A stretch of DNA of 16,468 nucleotides from positions 1-16,468 of the forward strand of contig JADHZB010001941.1 in the NCBI GenBank assembly GCA_015657535.1, in the 5' to 3' direction. Every line of letters starts with the position of its first letter. The first letter of the stretch is position 1. Shown here one piece after another: positions 1 through 10,100 of the stretch. The stretch comes from Nephromyces sp. MM_2019 (taxonomy: Eukaryota; Apicomplexa; Aconoidasida; Nephromycida). The position numbers were made by a program, and so were the translations under genes. The notes under the pieces are model-generated. The model saw only the letters and a program-made list of their open reading frames with translations, was not told where the DNA came from and searched no databases.

Positions 1-90
1 TGTTTATATATGTGTGTTTATATATGTGTGTTTATATATGTGTGTTTATATATGTGTGTTTATATATGTGTGTTTATATATGTGTGTTTA
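1..90. repeat. 14-bp tandem repeat in a helicase intron
   Basis: The unit tgtttatatatgtg is repeated head to tail about six times without change and then decays into (AT)n up to about position 170. It lies upstream of the acceptor at 211-214, so it is intronic for the helicase gene. A period of 14 would shift the frame if translated, as expected for non-coding sequence. The window starts inside the array, so its full length is unknown. Confidence 0.85.
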
Positions 91-214
91 TATATATATG
101 TTTTAGTGTGGATATATATAATACATATATATATATATATAAATATATATGTATATAATAAATATATGATATTTTGATATATCTTTATATAATTATTGTA
201 CTACTATTTATTAG

Positions 215-2533
215 GAATGGAAAAAGAAAAGAATTTTAGCAACAACATCTTCATCTTTTTGTTTGATTGAAAAAAGTAAATTTTTATCAAGGTTTGAATT
301 TATTGTTTTTGATGAAGCTGGTCAAATGTCTGAACCATCTAATATCTTCCCATTATTTACAACAAATATTAAACGATGTGTATTGATTGGTGACCCATTA
401 CAATTACCTCCACTTGTTAAGGTTGAATTAATAAAAAAAATTATTTTTGTTCTCATATGATTAATGATCATACTACCTTGAATCTGGATTGTGATTTGAA
501 TCATAAATATATAGTTCATAAAAGATTTATTATTATATAATATTGTATTTATACCTTGTAATATAATTTGATTAAGATTTATTTTGTTTGAAAATATTTG
601 TTTCAGGGACCTAGTATGTTATCTAAGTCACTCATGGAACGTTTATTAGAAAATTATGAGAAGTTTAAACCTAAGTGTAACACTATTTACATCATTCTAT
701 TATTCTGATTTGTAATTAGTATCAAGAAATTAAATACAAATGACTATACATATCACTTTATAATTTCTCTTTATTATATATTATAGTAAAATTTTATGAA
801 ATATATATAAAATGATAAGTGTTATGTTACAAAGTATAATTAGTTTTCTTCATATTACATATTTACTTAATTATCAATTATATTACAGGTATATCTTATC
901 AACGACTTTACACACAATTTCGTTGTCCACCCTTAATTACTGAATTATGTAGTAAAATGTTTTATGGTTATGAATTAAGAAATGGTGGTGATACAATGAA
1001 TCATAAACCAATATTGTCACGTTGGGAATCATCTATAGTTACACTACTATTGAATGATTCTAGGTAAAATTTAATTATAGTAGTAGTAAGATATATAAAA
1101 TTTACCTCTATGGTTGATAATAATAATTTAAATTAAATCTTTGGCTCCAACAAGGAAAATCAAAATTGAATTTAATATATGGTTTCACCACTTTCACTGT
1201 ACCAAAACTTATATAAGAAAAATAATTAGATTACAATGAAAATTTTTTAATAATGAATATTTTATTGTTATTACTATAGAGAAAAATATGCTAATAAGTC
1301 TTGGGAAAATTCAGAAGAAGCAATGGCCATTATTAAGCTAATTGAATTAGTCTTATTTGAATATTCTCGATCAGGATGTAATAATATATATATATATATT
1401 ATGATAAAGAATATTAAATATAAATAATAATCTCACAAGTTTCTAGAAATATTATTTGTTTGTATGTACACTCTTAAAAAAAAAAAATATATTTTTTATA
1501 TTCACCTCAATTTGTACAAATGTATTAACCCAGTGTATATCTTAGAATATTATATTTAAATAGTTTACTTAAAATTATATTTATACACAATTATTCTTTT
1601 TTTTGATAATAAGATTAAAAGTTTTTTGAAATTACATTTATTCGTTTATAAAGCATTCCACTTTTTAAAAGTAATCGTTAAGCAATATAATTTTTTGTTA
1701 CCTAAAGATATTTATAGTATCTCAATTAATGAAACATTCCTAGTATTATTAGCCATATTCATTAATTTAGATTAGCCATCTGAATTACTAATAGATAAAG
1801 ATAAAATTCTTTGATCAGTATTTTATTTATATTGTTTCTAATCATTATTCAAGTAATTTCTAGCTATAATTCTCTTTTTTTTCCCCTTATTTATCTGTAG
1901 TAAGTATTATGCAATCGGGTCAAAAAATTGGTGTTATTTCTTTATATCGCTCTCAAACTTTACTCATACAAAATTTAGTAATCAGGACTTTTGGAAACGA
2001 AGCTCAAACAATTCAAGTAATTATAATTTTATTGATTTGAAAGAGGATTTTTCTAATAAATAGAATTTATTGATAGTGAAATTATTAGGTAGTTTTGTAA
2101 TTGAAATAAAATGGAGTTAGAAGATCATACTATCCCGGATAACAATCATTATTCAGAAAATTTTATTACAATATTTATACATCTAGATTCTTTGTAATCT
2201 TTATTATAGCTCATGTATATTTATATATATCATAACCAATAAACTACATATGTGACTACTTGATATATTACTTCATAACAGATTTCTACAGTAGATGCAT
2301 TCCAAGGAGCAGAAAAGGATGTAATTATTTTATCAACCGTTCGTTCCAATTGCTCAAACAGTCGAAATTCTGCTCATATGTCCTTTGGTGAATTTTTTGA
2401 TTGCCCACGCCGTTTAAATGTTGCATTGAGTCGTTCCAAATATCAACTTTTTATTGTTTCTAATAAAAAGTTTATGTCTGGTCATCCAATGTGGAAATAT
2501 TTATTAGATCAATCTTATACTGTTCTTTACTAA
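215..2533 (+). CDS. UPF1-like superfamily 1 helicase, C-terminal part, six exons (ZGRF1-like)
   Basis: This is the 3' part of a split gene for a superfamily 1 RNA/DNA helicase. The exons are 215-421, 607-676, 889-1063, 1280-1377, 1901-2016 and 2282-2533. Every junction is GT-AG and the phases chain correctly, giving 305 codons plus stop. Helicase motifs appear in order: ATTSSS (motif Ib), DEAGQ (Walker B/motif II), GDPLQLPP (III), YTQFRCPP (IV), TVDAFQGAEKDVIILSTVR (V) and RRLNVALSRSK (VI, with arginine finger). The Walker A motif and RecA domain 1 must lie upstream, outside the window. By eye the nearest relative is the ZGRF1 branch, from EPSNIFPLF after motif II, IGVISLYRSQ before motif V, and a late MWKYLL; Sen1, IGHMBP2 and UPF1 are alternatives. 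The family unwinds nucleic acid using ATP. The frame ends in TAA shortly after motif VI, so no C-terminal extension follows. The gene converges on the TraB gene. Confidence 0.9.
422..606 (+). other. Helicase intron (185 bp)
   Basis: The donor is AAG|GTTGAA and the acceptor is tttgtttcag|GGA, in phase 0. The intron joins LPPLVK to GPSMLSKSLMERL, the usual order after motif III in this helicase family. It is AT-rich and has no GT tracts. Confidence 0.85.
677..1279 (+). other. Helicase introns 677-888 and 1064-1279 flanking the motif IV exon
   Basis: Introns of 212 and 216 bp flank the exon 889-1063. The donors are AAGT|GTAACA and AG|GTAAAA; the acceptors are attacag|GT and actatag|AG. The split codons (T|GT and AG|A) restore Cys and Arg in frame. 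The introns are AT-rich with no recognisable element. Confidence 0.82.
1378..1900 (+). other. Helicase intron (523 bp), plain AT-rich sequence
   Basis: The donor is GGAT|GTAATA and the acceptor is tttatctgtag|TA, completing a Leu codon. It is the longest intron of this gene in the window. It holds a short (AT)n, a poly-A run near 1476 and AT-rich unique sequence. I see no gene, RNA or mobile element in it. Confidence 0.75.
2017..2281 (+). other. Last helicase intron (265 bp)
   Basis: The donor is CAA|GTAATT and the acceptor is cttcataacag|ATT, in phase 0. It separates the IGVISLYRSQ exon from the exon carrying motifs V and VI. AT-rich, with no GT tracts. Confidence 0.82.
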
Positions 2534-3177
2534 ATTGAAAAATCAAGAAATGTTTAACTTCATTTTTTCTTTATTTTTTCTTATAAACTTAAATTTTTTG
2601 TATAAATTTTTGTTTTTCTCTTGAAGCTATCATCCTCAATGTCCATAGTTTTATATTCGAATTATAGATTGAAAATCTACTTGGATATTTTTTAGATTGA
2701 ATTTTTATAATCATTTTTAGTTCAAAGAGTTTTAAAAAAATTAATTCTGATAGTAAATTCCTAGATACAAATCAGTTTACTCAAGGATTTAGCTTCATCA
2801 TATGCAAATGAAAAAAAGTGAAGGAATTATTCTTTTCATGCGATATTTGTTCATAGTAGTAACGGAAACACTAGTGTATTTAAGTAATTGTTTTAAAAAA
2901 TTGCCAGAATAAAACTTAATATATTTATTATATACAAGAAATCTAGAAAAAAGTAAAAATAATTTAGTCTAACTTATGCTATGCTTGTAGACAGTGATAA
3001 AAATATTTTTCTTAGAATTTTACAAGTATAGGAAAGTTTCCTCAAAGTCAAATTCCAAATCATAATGAAGGGAAAATGAAATTCAAAAGAATAATGTAAG
3101 TTCATAAACAAGTATATTTTGGGGTAAAAAGTAAATGTAAACCTTTAAAAGTGTGATTGCAGCCTTTTAGTATGCCA
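2534..3177. other. Convergent intergenic region
   Basis: These 644 bp separate the stop codons of the helicase (+) and the TraB gene (-). The sequence is AT-rich and unique. An AATAAA-type hexamer near 2909 on the plus strand and a ttattt-type sequence near 2925 (AAATAA on the minus strand) could serve as polyadenylation signals, but in DNA this AT-rich they have little weight. No open frame with recognisable content is seen. Confidence 0.6.
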
Positions 3178-4605
3178 TTATATATTACCTTTTGACCAAG
3201 CATTGGTTGACCACATGGTAAACCTTTTTATAATCCAAAAAATCGTGTAGCAAATAGCAATCGGAAATAATAGAAAACGTATAATCAACAATATACTTTG
3301 AGAATTTTTAAAACTATTCAGGTCTTCCGTTAATAATAATTCATTAGCTTCAAACGAGCGCCTCAGGAGATCCTCTAAATGGTTAGGTAACAGAGCATTG
3401 CATACAATCAATATTTTCATTGGGGATTGTAATTCGGTGGTATGTGGCTTAAAATCGGGGTCTTTCCTAAGATTTTCATCAATGCTGTTCACATTGTTAA
3501 TGCATGCCTTGATAGACTCAACCATGTATTGTGAACGTTCCTGTACCAAAATTTTTGTTGCTTCGGGGCAGCTATCTTGTAATATCTTTGATATCAGTTC
3601 CTTATTTTCTAAGGTAAATTCACTTTCCTTATAAATACCGTTAAAAAGGAATCTCAGATAACCACGGAAAGCAATTGTATTACTGAATGCCAAAAGAGAA
3701 AATAGACGATTAAATGTTACTCTCCGTGATCGGTCCACGGCATAGACTGGAATGCTTTTGTCATACGCACTATCAAGTATTGGCTGAAATTCATTTGACA
3801 AACTACCAGCTATAAATTTCTTTTTCCAGAATATGTCATAAAATGTATGACCAGGTATAAGTGATTCTAATCTGGGAGTATCAGGGTCAATAAAAAGATT
3901 CCGGTTGGCTTTGTGTCTGAAATTTAGGTAGTCTGAGTGAAGTTCTTTCATTCTTTCCTCACATGCTTCAAGAAATAATAAGTCTGGCTTTAATAGTTTA
4001 AGGAAATCAGATGCTTCTCTGCTACTCCCAGGACCATAAACTCGGTCATGATTTGGTAATATTGGGTATATATAGAATTCGAATGCTTGTGTATCATTTT
4101 CTGAATCTCCTAAATAAGTATACTTATGGATATAATCAGGTAAAGGTAAAGAATTTCGATCAACTTGAGTGTGTTGGTGACGCTTAAAATACCAATTGTT
4201 ACGGAATATTGTAGGTTTAGAGTATTCCCCAGTTCTCCGAAATAAACTATTTTGGTAGGGTTGAGCATGTTTGATTATATTTGATATGTATCTCTGTTGA
4301 TGATGTATGTTTAATCGAGCTATGGATTTGTTTTGAAAAGTAGAAGTACTCAGATTATCTGAGTTAGGAAGCAGTTTACTGTTCCAAGCAATTTCTGTGT
4401 CTGATTTATATGTATTTTGCGATGGTTTGTTGTTCTCAGCAAATTTGGTTTCGGTATATGATCTTCTTTCATGGTTTAAGAATCGATTAGGCAAGTTTGA
4501 TGATGAATTAAGTCGGCTCACAGTGTTAAGGATTGGACATAGCTTGCCTAATTGATTATATACCCAAAATAGGGTTGATCTATTATTCATTTTTAACATT
4601 TTCAT
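3178..4605 (-). CDS. TraB/PrgY-family protein, mitochondrial-type presequence, signature histidines missing
   Basis: An intronless gene of 475 residues starting at a true ATG. Residues 1-60 are rich in Arg, Lys, Ser and Asn, with few acids, and contain RRSY (47-50), like a mitochondrial targeting peptide with a processing site. Residues 160-300 resemble the TraB domain: VYGPGSSREAS (189-199), KPDLLFLEACEERM (206-219, with the E-x4-R signature at 213-218) and VYAVDRSRRVTFNRL (287-301). QERSQYM (355-361) and ILIVCNALLPNHL (398-410) match the end of the fold. Residues 437-459 form a hydrophobic membrane segment followed by basic residues. Eukaryotic TRABD-type proteins sit on mitochondria; others (Tiki, PrgY) are proposed metalloproteases or pheromone regulators. 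Here the GxxH histidine (GPGS, 191-194) and the second histidine motif (NALL) appear replaced, so catalysis is doubtful. The flanking genes do not suggest a role. The family call is by eye. Confidence 0.7.
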   Translation of the reverse strand: MKMLKMNNRSTLFWVYNQLGKLCPILNTVSRLNSSSNLPNRFLNHERRSYTETKFAENNKPSQNTYKSDTEIAWNSKLLPNSDNLSTSTFQNKSIARLNIHHQQRYISNIIKHAQPYQNSLFRRTGEYSKPTIFRNNWYFKRHQHTQVDRNSLPLPDYIHKYTYLGDSENDTQAFEFYIYPILPNHDRVYGPGSSREASDFLKLLKPDLLFLEACEERMKELHSDYLNFRHKANRNLFIDPDTPRLESLIPGHTFYDIFWKKKFIAGSLSNEFQPILDSAYDKSIPVYAVDRSRRVTFNRLFSLLAFSNTIAFRGYLRFLFNGIYKESEFTLENKELISKILQDSCPEATKILVQERSQYMVESIKACINNVNSIDENLRKDPDFKPHTTELQSPMKILIVCNALLPNHLEDLLRRSFEANELLLTEDLNSFKNSQSILLIIRFLLFPIAICYTIFWIIKRFTMWSTNAWSKGNI

Positions 4606-5469
4606 TTTTTCTTCATTTCATTAGTCTTAGATGTATAGGCCTATTGCATGGTCATTTGTTCAATTATTAATCAAGTGAAGTAAATTAATATATCAATCAA
4701 GCCGTATTGTTATATTCAATTCTAGAATAATAAACAATAGGCTTGGCCAATAAATAAATTAAATAACACACATGCTAAGACAGTCTTTTAGACCAGTCTA
4801 CTGTTGACCAACAAATTACTTGGTGTTGTTGTAAACTTATAAATTACAGCATAGAGATGTAGCTGAACCTGAAGTTTACTTGAATTGAGTGGATTTTAAG
4901 TGTAAAATAACTAATTAAATCTTCGACTTTGAGAGTACTAGACTAATTATGCAACTTGTTTCCATTAATTTAACTAAAGTCAAAGTTTTGGTATTACGTC
5001 AAATATTTAAAGATTTGACTGGTAAAAGTAAATAAATTAGCAAGTTTTAGATATTTTTTCAAGTTGTTTGATATTATAAAGGTGTGTATATACAATTCAT
5101 AGATTTATAATAAGATTAAGTGAATTCGTTTTCCCTTTGAAATTTCATAAGAGAAAATAAATCAAGTAATATAAGATTTTCATATGACAAGTTAAATTTT
5201 GAAATGTCTAACTTATAGTGGCCAAATTGTTTCTAAACATATAATTTATGTCTATATATCTTATTTCAGGTATAAAAACACTTTTCTGTCGCTTTAAATT
5301 GAGAATAATTTTTTGTAATCATACAGGAGCTTTTGGTAATCAAATTCAAAATGAAGTACAATGTCTCAATTCAATGTTATAATATAATTATAATCTTTAT
5401 AATTATCTTTTCAGAGTTCTTGTGTTTTGCTGTATATAGGTATGCATATAATAAAAAAATTTCTAGGTA
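4606..5469. other. Intergenic region between VPS8 3' end and TraB 5' end
   Basis: These 864 bp lie between the VPS8 stop and the TraB start; both genes are on the minus strand. The region should hold the VPS8 3' UTR and terminator and the TraB promoter. It is AT-rich and mostly unique. I see no tRNA, repeat array or coding frame of note, and no convincing promoter motif. Confidence 0.55.
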
Positions 5470-7146
5470 TTATTTTTTATTGGAGTTACATAAATAACAG
5501 AATTTAAGATTATCAATACAAAAACGATGATATATATGTTGGCATGAGAACAGTACAATTATATCACCACCATCATTTAACTTATTTGAATTCATTTCAT
5601 TAATAGATGGTTTACTTGACTTCATATTATTCTGTAATCTTAATTCGGATTTATTAGTATGACTATTATCAATTGAACTTACATCCTCATATGATTTAAC
5701 ACCATTTTCAATAATATGTGATGGTAATATTTGAATTGGATTTTTACATGCTGAACAATATATCTTAAATACAGAAAATTTATTATTATTATTATTATTA
5801 TTACTACTATTTCTAGTGTGTATTGATTTTGATGTTGGTGTAACTACATCTACAGATTTTGTGTTAATGCTACGCTGAGTTGTTTTTACCGCGGATATTG
5901 AATTTACTATTGGGTATAGACTACCACCTAGTGATATTAAACTATTCATGTTGTTAGTACTATAATTATTATAAGTTATTGCATTGGTAATATTACTAGT
6001 GTTAGTAGATGAAACAGGAGTAGTAGTAGAGATTTGTGTATTGATATTTGTATTATTACTAGTTTCAATATTTCTAATATTAAATGAATCATATATATAT
6101 CTATGATTCAGACTTGATATACTATGTGAATGTTTCTGTAGTGTTTCTAGCTTAGAGAAAGTAACATTTAGATATGACTTTGATAATTGGTGTGTAACAT
6201 TGATCATCTCTTCTTCGAAACTTATTGCTTGTAATAAATCTATAAATGGTTGCCTAAATAAGTCTAATGAACAGCCTACAGATATTTTGATTATATGTTT
6301 AAGAACACTCATTATAGGTAATGAGTTCAATAAACCTATACCTAATATGAGTGTAATAAATTGACTTAATGCTCTACTAAATGCTTGTAATCGTATAGAA
6401 GGTCTAAGATTACGTAATTCAGGTAAGGATTGATGTTGAGCTTTTATTTGATTTATTAGTGATAACCATAGGGATTCAAATTGTGTATTTTCAATATTTA
6501 ACTTGTGTGTATCAGAAATTTCCCTAGCAATCATAATAATTTCTACACACTTCTCAGCTTCCCTAAATCCATCCCACCAATATTTTAATTTATTCTTTGG
6601 TTTCTTATCAATTTGACTAGATTTATAAAAATAGGGATTCTTATGTGATGATTTGTTGTAATGATTCGATGTTAATTGTGCCGATTTAGTATTTTGATTA
6701 AAATTGGTGTGTGTAGGATTATTTATTTTGTTTGGTTGACTTTGATTTGTTTTGGAGCTATCATGATCTAAATTTTTGTGACTATTATTTAAACGTGTAT
6801 GTTTATCCTGACCTTGTGATATTCGATCTGAATGTGTGTGTGTGCTGTTATCAGGTATATGTGTAATAGATGAAAACTTAAGATTTTTTGAGGTGAATAT
6901 TGAAGGTGCATCATTATACAAATCGAGGTGTACAAATTGGGATGGTTGTTTTGATGAGTTTAATCCAAATGTAAAGCGACGATCAAATAATCTCCTTTCC
7001 GTATTATTTGACGTTTTTGTGTGTAAATGGCCAGGTAATAAACGATCTAAATAAGTTTGTATGTTGTTTATATGACGATTAAGAAATGCATTTCTTAATG
7101 AACTGAGGTGATTCGAAAAATCATCTTCAAGTACTTCAAGTAGTTC
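5470..7146 (-). other. VPS8 exon 8: C-terminal solenoid and RING-H2 finger
   Basis: This last exon encodes residues 2225-2782. The acceptor is aatattag|GAA at 7147-7148, in phase 0. Helical solenoid sequence (EKCVEIIMIAREI, LQAFSRALSQFITLILGIGLL) is followed by an Asn/Ser/Thr-rich stretch with a seven-Asn run and then the RING. The RING ligands are C2688, C2691, C2759, H2761, H2764, C2767, C2774 and C2777 (CSAC, then CQHIYHRFC, then CYLC). The loop between the second and third ligands is about 67 residues, longer than usual for a RING, and Ser/Asn-rich. The phrase DIIVLFSCQHIYHRFC closely resembles the human VPS8 RING. Confidence 0.88.
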
Positions 7147-10100
7147 CTAATATTTACACACAAATACACACATAAATACACATACGCAATACACAAACAT
7201 AATACAAACACATACACACGTAATTACATACACAATGTACAATAAACACGCAAACATAATACATATACAAAACAAAACAGACGTATATACACAATACACA
7301 CATAAATACAAACAGAAGTATAAGTTATAGATAAAAAAATATAAATATATTATTATACATATATTCCACTAATTAATAGATATATAGACCTATGAATTAT
7401 GTTAGAAAATTATTTTAGTAAATATTATATAGGAGATAAATATAGTTATGTAAATAGGATGCTTTAATGTGTATGAATGATATTAATTGTAATAATGGTT
7501 ATATAAATATAAGATATGTGTGTGTATTGTAAGATCATAATTAGGGTGTGTGTAGAATTTTTTTTATACTTGAATCTTCCCAGATCGGTGTAGCAGGTAA
7601 GCTGAGGCGGATGTTATAGAGTAAGCCTTTGAAATCTTTAAACAATCCTCAATGTGTGTGTGTGTTAGTTGTGATAGGAAAGGTGTAACACGTTCGGGTT
7701 GTAATTGGCATAAAAGAGTTAAAAATCTGAAAAAAGGTGTGTGCAAACATATTTATTACATCTTAAGTTTTTTTTTCTTAATTTTTCTATTATATGTATT
7801 TAGATAGCAATGTGTGTGTATATTATTTAAATATATATATATATATTGTGTGTGTGTGTGTGTGTTAAATATATATATACTGTGTGTGTGTGTTAAATAT
7901 ATATATACTCTGTATGCGTGTGTGTGTGTACTAAATGTATATATACTCTGTATGTGTGTGTGTATGTGTGTATGGATAGGGTTTAATAGGTTTACTTCAA
8001 TAGGTATTGTTGTCGGAAATAATTTTGATGTTCAAGTGAGATAGTGTGTGTACTTGATTCACCCATTAGGATAGATAAGAAATTTAATTGTAAATCTGGG
8101 TAATCATCTAATACATTAACAATATGTGTAGTTGTCCAATCGTCTTGTGTGTGTGTTTGTGTATGTTCATCTAATCTCATAACAATAACACCCTCAAGTG
8201 AATGTGTAGTAAATATCTTGCTGATGAATAGGGCGGTTTGTTCACAATCTAATTTTACTAATAATGGTATAACTTTTAACAAGGATTTCATAAAATTTGG
8301 TTTTAAATGAGTATTGAGTTGTGTGTGTGTGTGAATATAAATGTGTAAACTATTAAGTTCATCATATATCTCTTTCCCTGCTAATTCAAGGTGTATAGAT
8401 ATAACTTTAAATATATATTTGTGTAGAGTTGGTTCTGCTAATAATATATCTAACAAATGATCATAATCACCCAAATATTCATCAATACACACAACAAGTT
8501 TAAATAACTGTGTGTGTGTACCCTTATCTCTAAAATCGCTTAACATTTGCCTCATTTGTTTACCTATTTCAATATGATTATTTAAATGTGTAATATCTGA
8601 ATTTATTATATTATTTAGACGTTTATTTCTGTAATGATTATCTGTGTGTGTGTTTGTTTGTTTCTTTGTAACTCCTGAGTTTATGTATGTATTTGGTTCG
8701 ATGTGTTTGTTTTCTGTTTTTCTATATGGGTCTGTATGTGCGTATAATTTATCTTGAGATGAATTAATGAGTTTTCTATCCAAATCTTCTATATTTGAAT
8801 TTTGTGTGTGTGTGATTTTATCTATATCAATATTTGTCATAGAATGTATCTCTAAATCATCAAGTGATCTTATATTTGGTGTGTGTGTTTCTAAGCTATC
8901 TTGTTTGATACCCATATCCTGTATATGGGTATCTTTACCATCTGTGTGTACATGTATATCATCTGTGTGTATACTTATTTGATCTGTGTGTACACCTACA
9001 TGTTCTGTGTGTACACCTACACGATCTGTGTGTACAGCTATATCATCTGTATGTACACCTATACGATCTGTATGTACATCTATATCATCTGTGTGTGTAT
9101 CTAAATCAATCATTTCAGAGTTGTGTGTGTGTATATATGTGAGTGTAGATGATGTTTCAAACTTCTTATGAAGGTATAATGTGTGTGTGTAAAGGGACAT
9201 TAAATGATTAATATATAAGAGTAATAACTCTTCACGCTCATTGAGTGATAAATAGTGTACGAGGTGTAAGAATGAGTGATGGTCAGATGTTATATCAACG
9301 AGTTTGTTAATGTGTACAGCTGGTAAAGGGTCAGGTAATATAATAATTTCATTAAAACAAAATGTGTATAATTTATGTTCATATTCTTCTGGTAAACATT
9401 GTTGTGTGTGTACACACCCATAAACAGAATAACGTATAATATACATACACACTAATTGTATCTCAAGTGATATAAGGTTCATGTATGGCGTTATTGTGTG
9501 TGTAGATTGATTCTTATCATCATTCGTTTTATTTATATGATGGTTTTGAGGTTTGTGTGTATTTGTTTGAGGTGTGTGTGTATTTGTTTGAGGGGTGTGT
9601 GTATTTGTTTGAGATGTGTGTGTATTTGTTTGAGATGTGTGTGTATTTGTTTGAGGTGTGTGTGTATTTGTTTGAGGTGTGTGTGTATTTGTTTGAGGTG
9701 TGTGTGTATTTGTTTGAGGTGTGTGTGTATTTGTTTGAGATGTGTGTGTATTTGTTTGAGGTGTGTGTGTATTTGTTTGAGGGGTGTGTGTATTTGTTTG
9801 AGGTGTGTGTGTATTTGTTTGAGGTGTGTGTGTATTTGTTTGAGGTGTGTGTGTATCTATTTGAGGTGTGTGTGTATCTATTTGAGGTGTGTGTGTATTT
9901 GTTTGAGGTGTGTGTGTATTTGTTTGAGGTGTGTGTGTATTTGTTTGAGGTGTGTGTGTATTTGTTTGAGGTGTGTGTGTATCTATTTGAGGTGTGTGTG
10001 TATTTGTTTGAGGTGTGTTTGTATCATTTTCAGGTGTGTGTGTAGTTGTTTGATATGCGTGTGTATTTGTTTGAGGTGTGTGTGTATTTGCTTTAGGTGT

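Noticed and set aside
322..519. Minus-strand frame opposite the first helicase exon
   Set aside because: It is antisense to a conserved helicase exon carrying motifs II and III and has no recognisable content.
3398..3634. Plus-strand frame inside the TraB gene
   Set aside because: It is antisense to a longer intronless frame that shows family motifs and a plausible presequence and membrane anchor.
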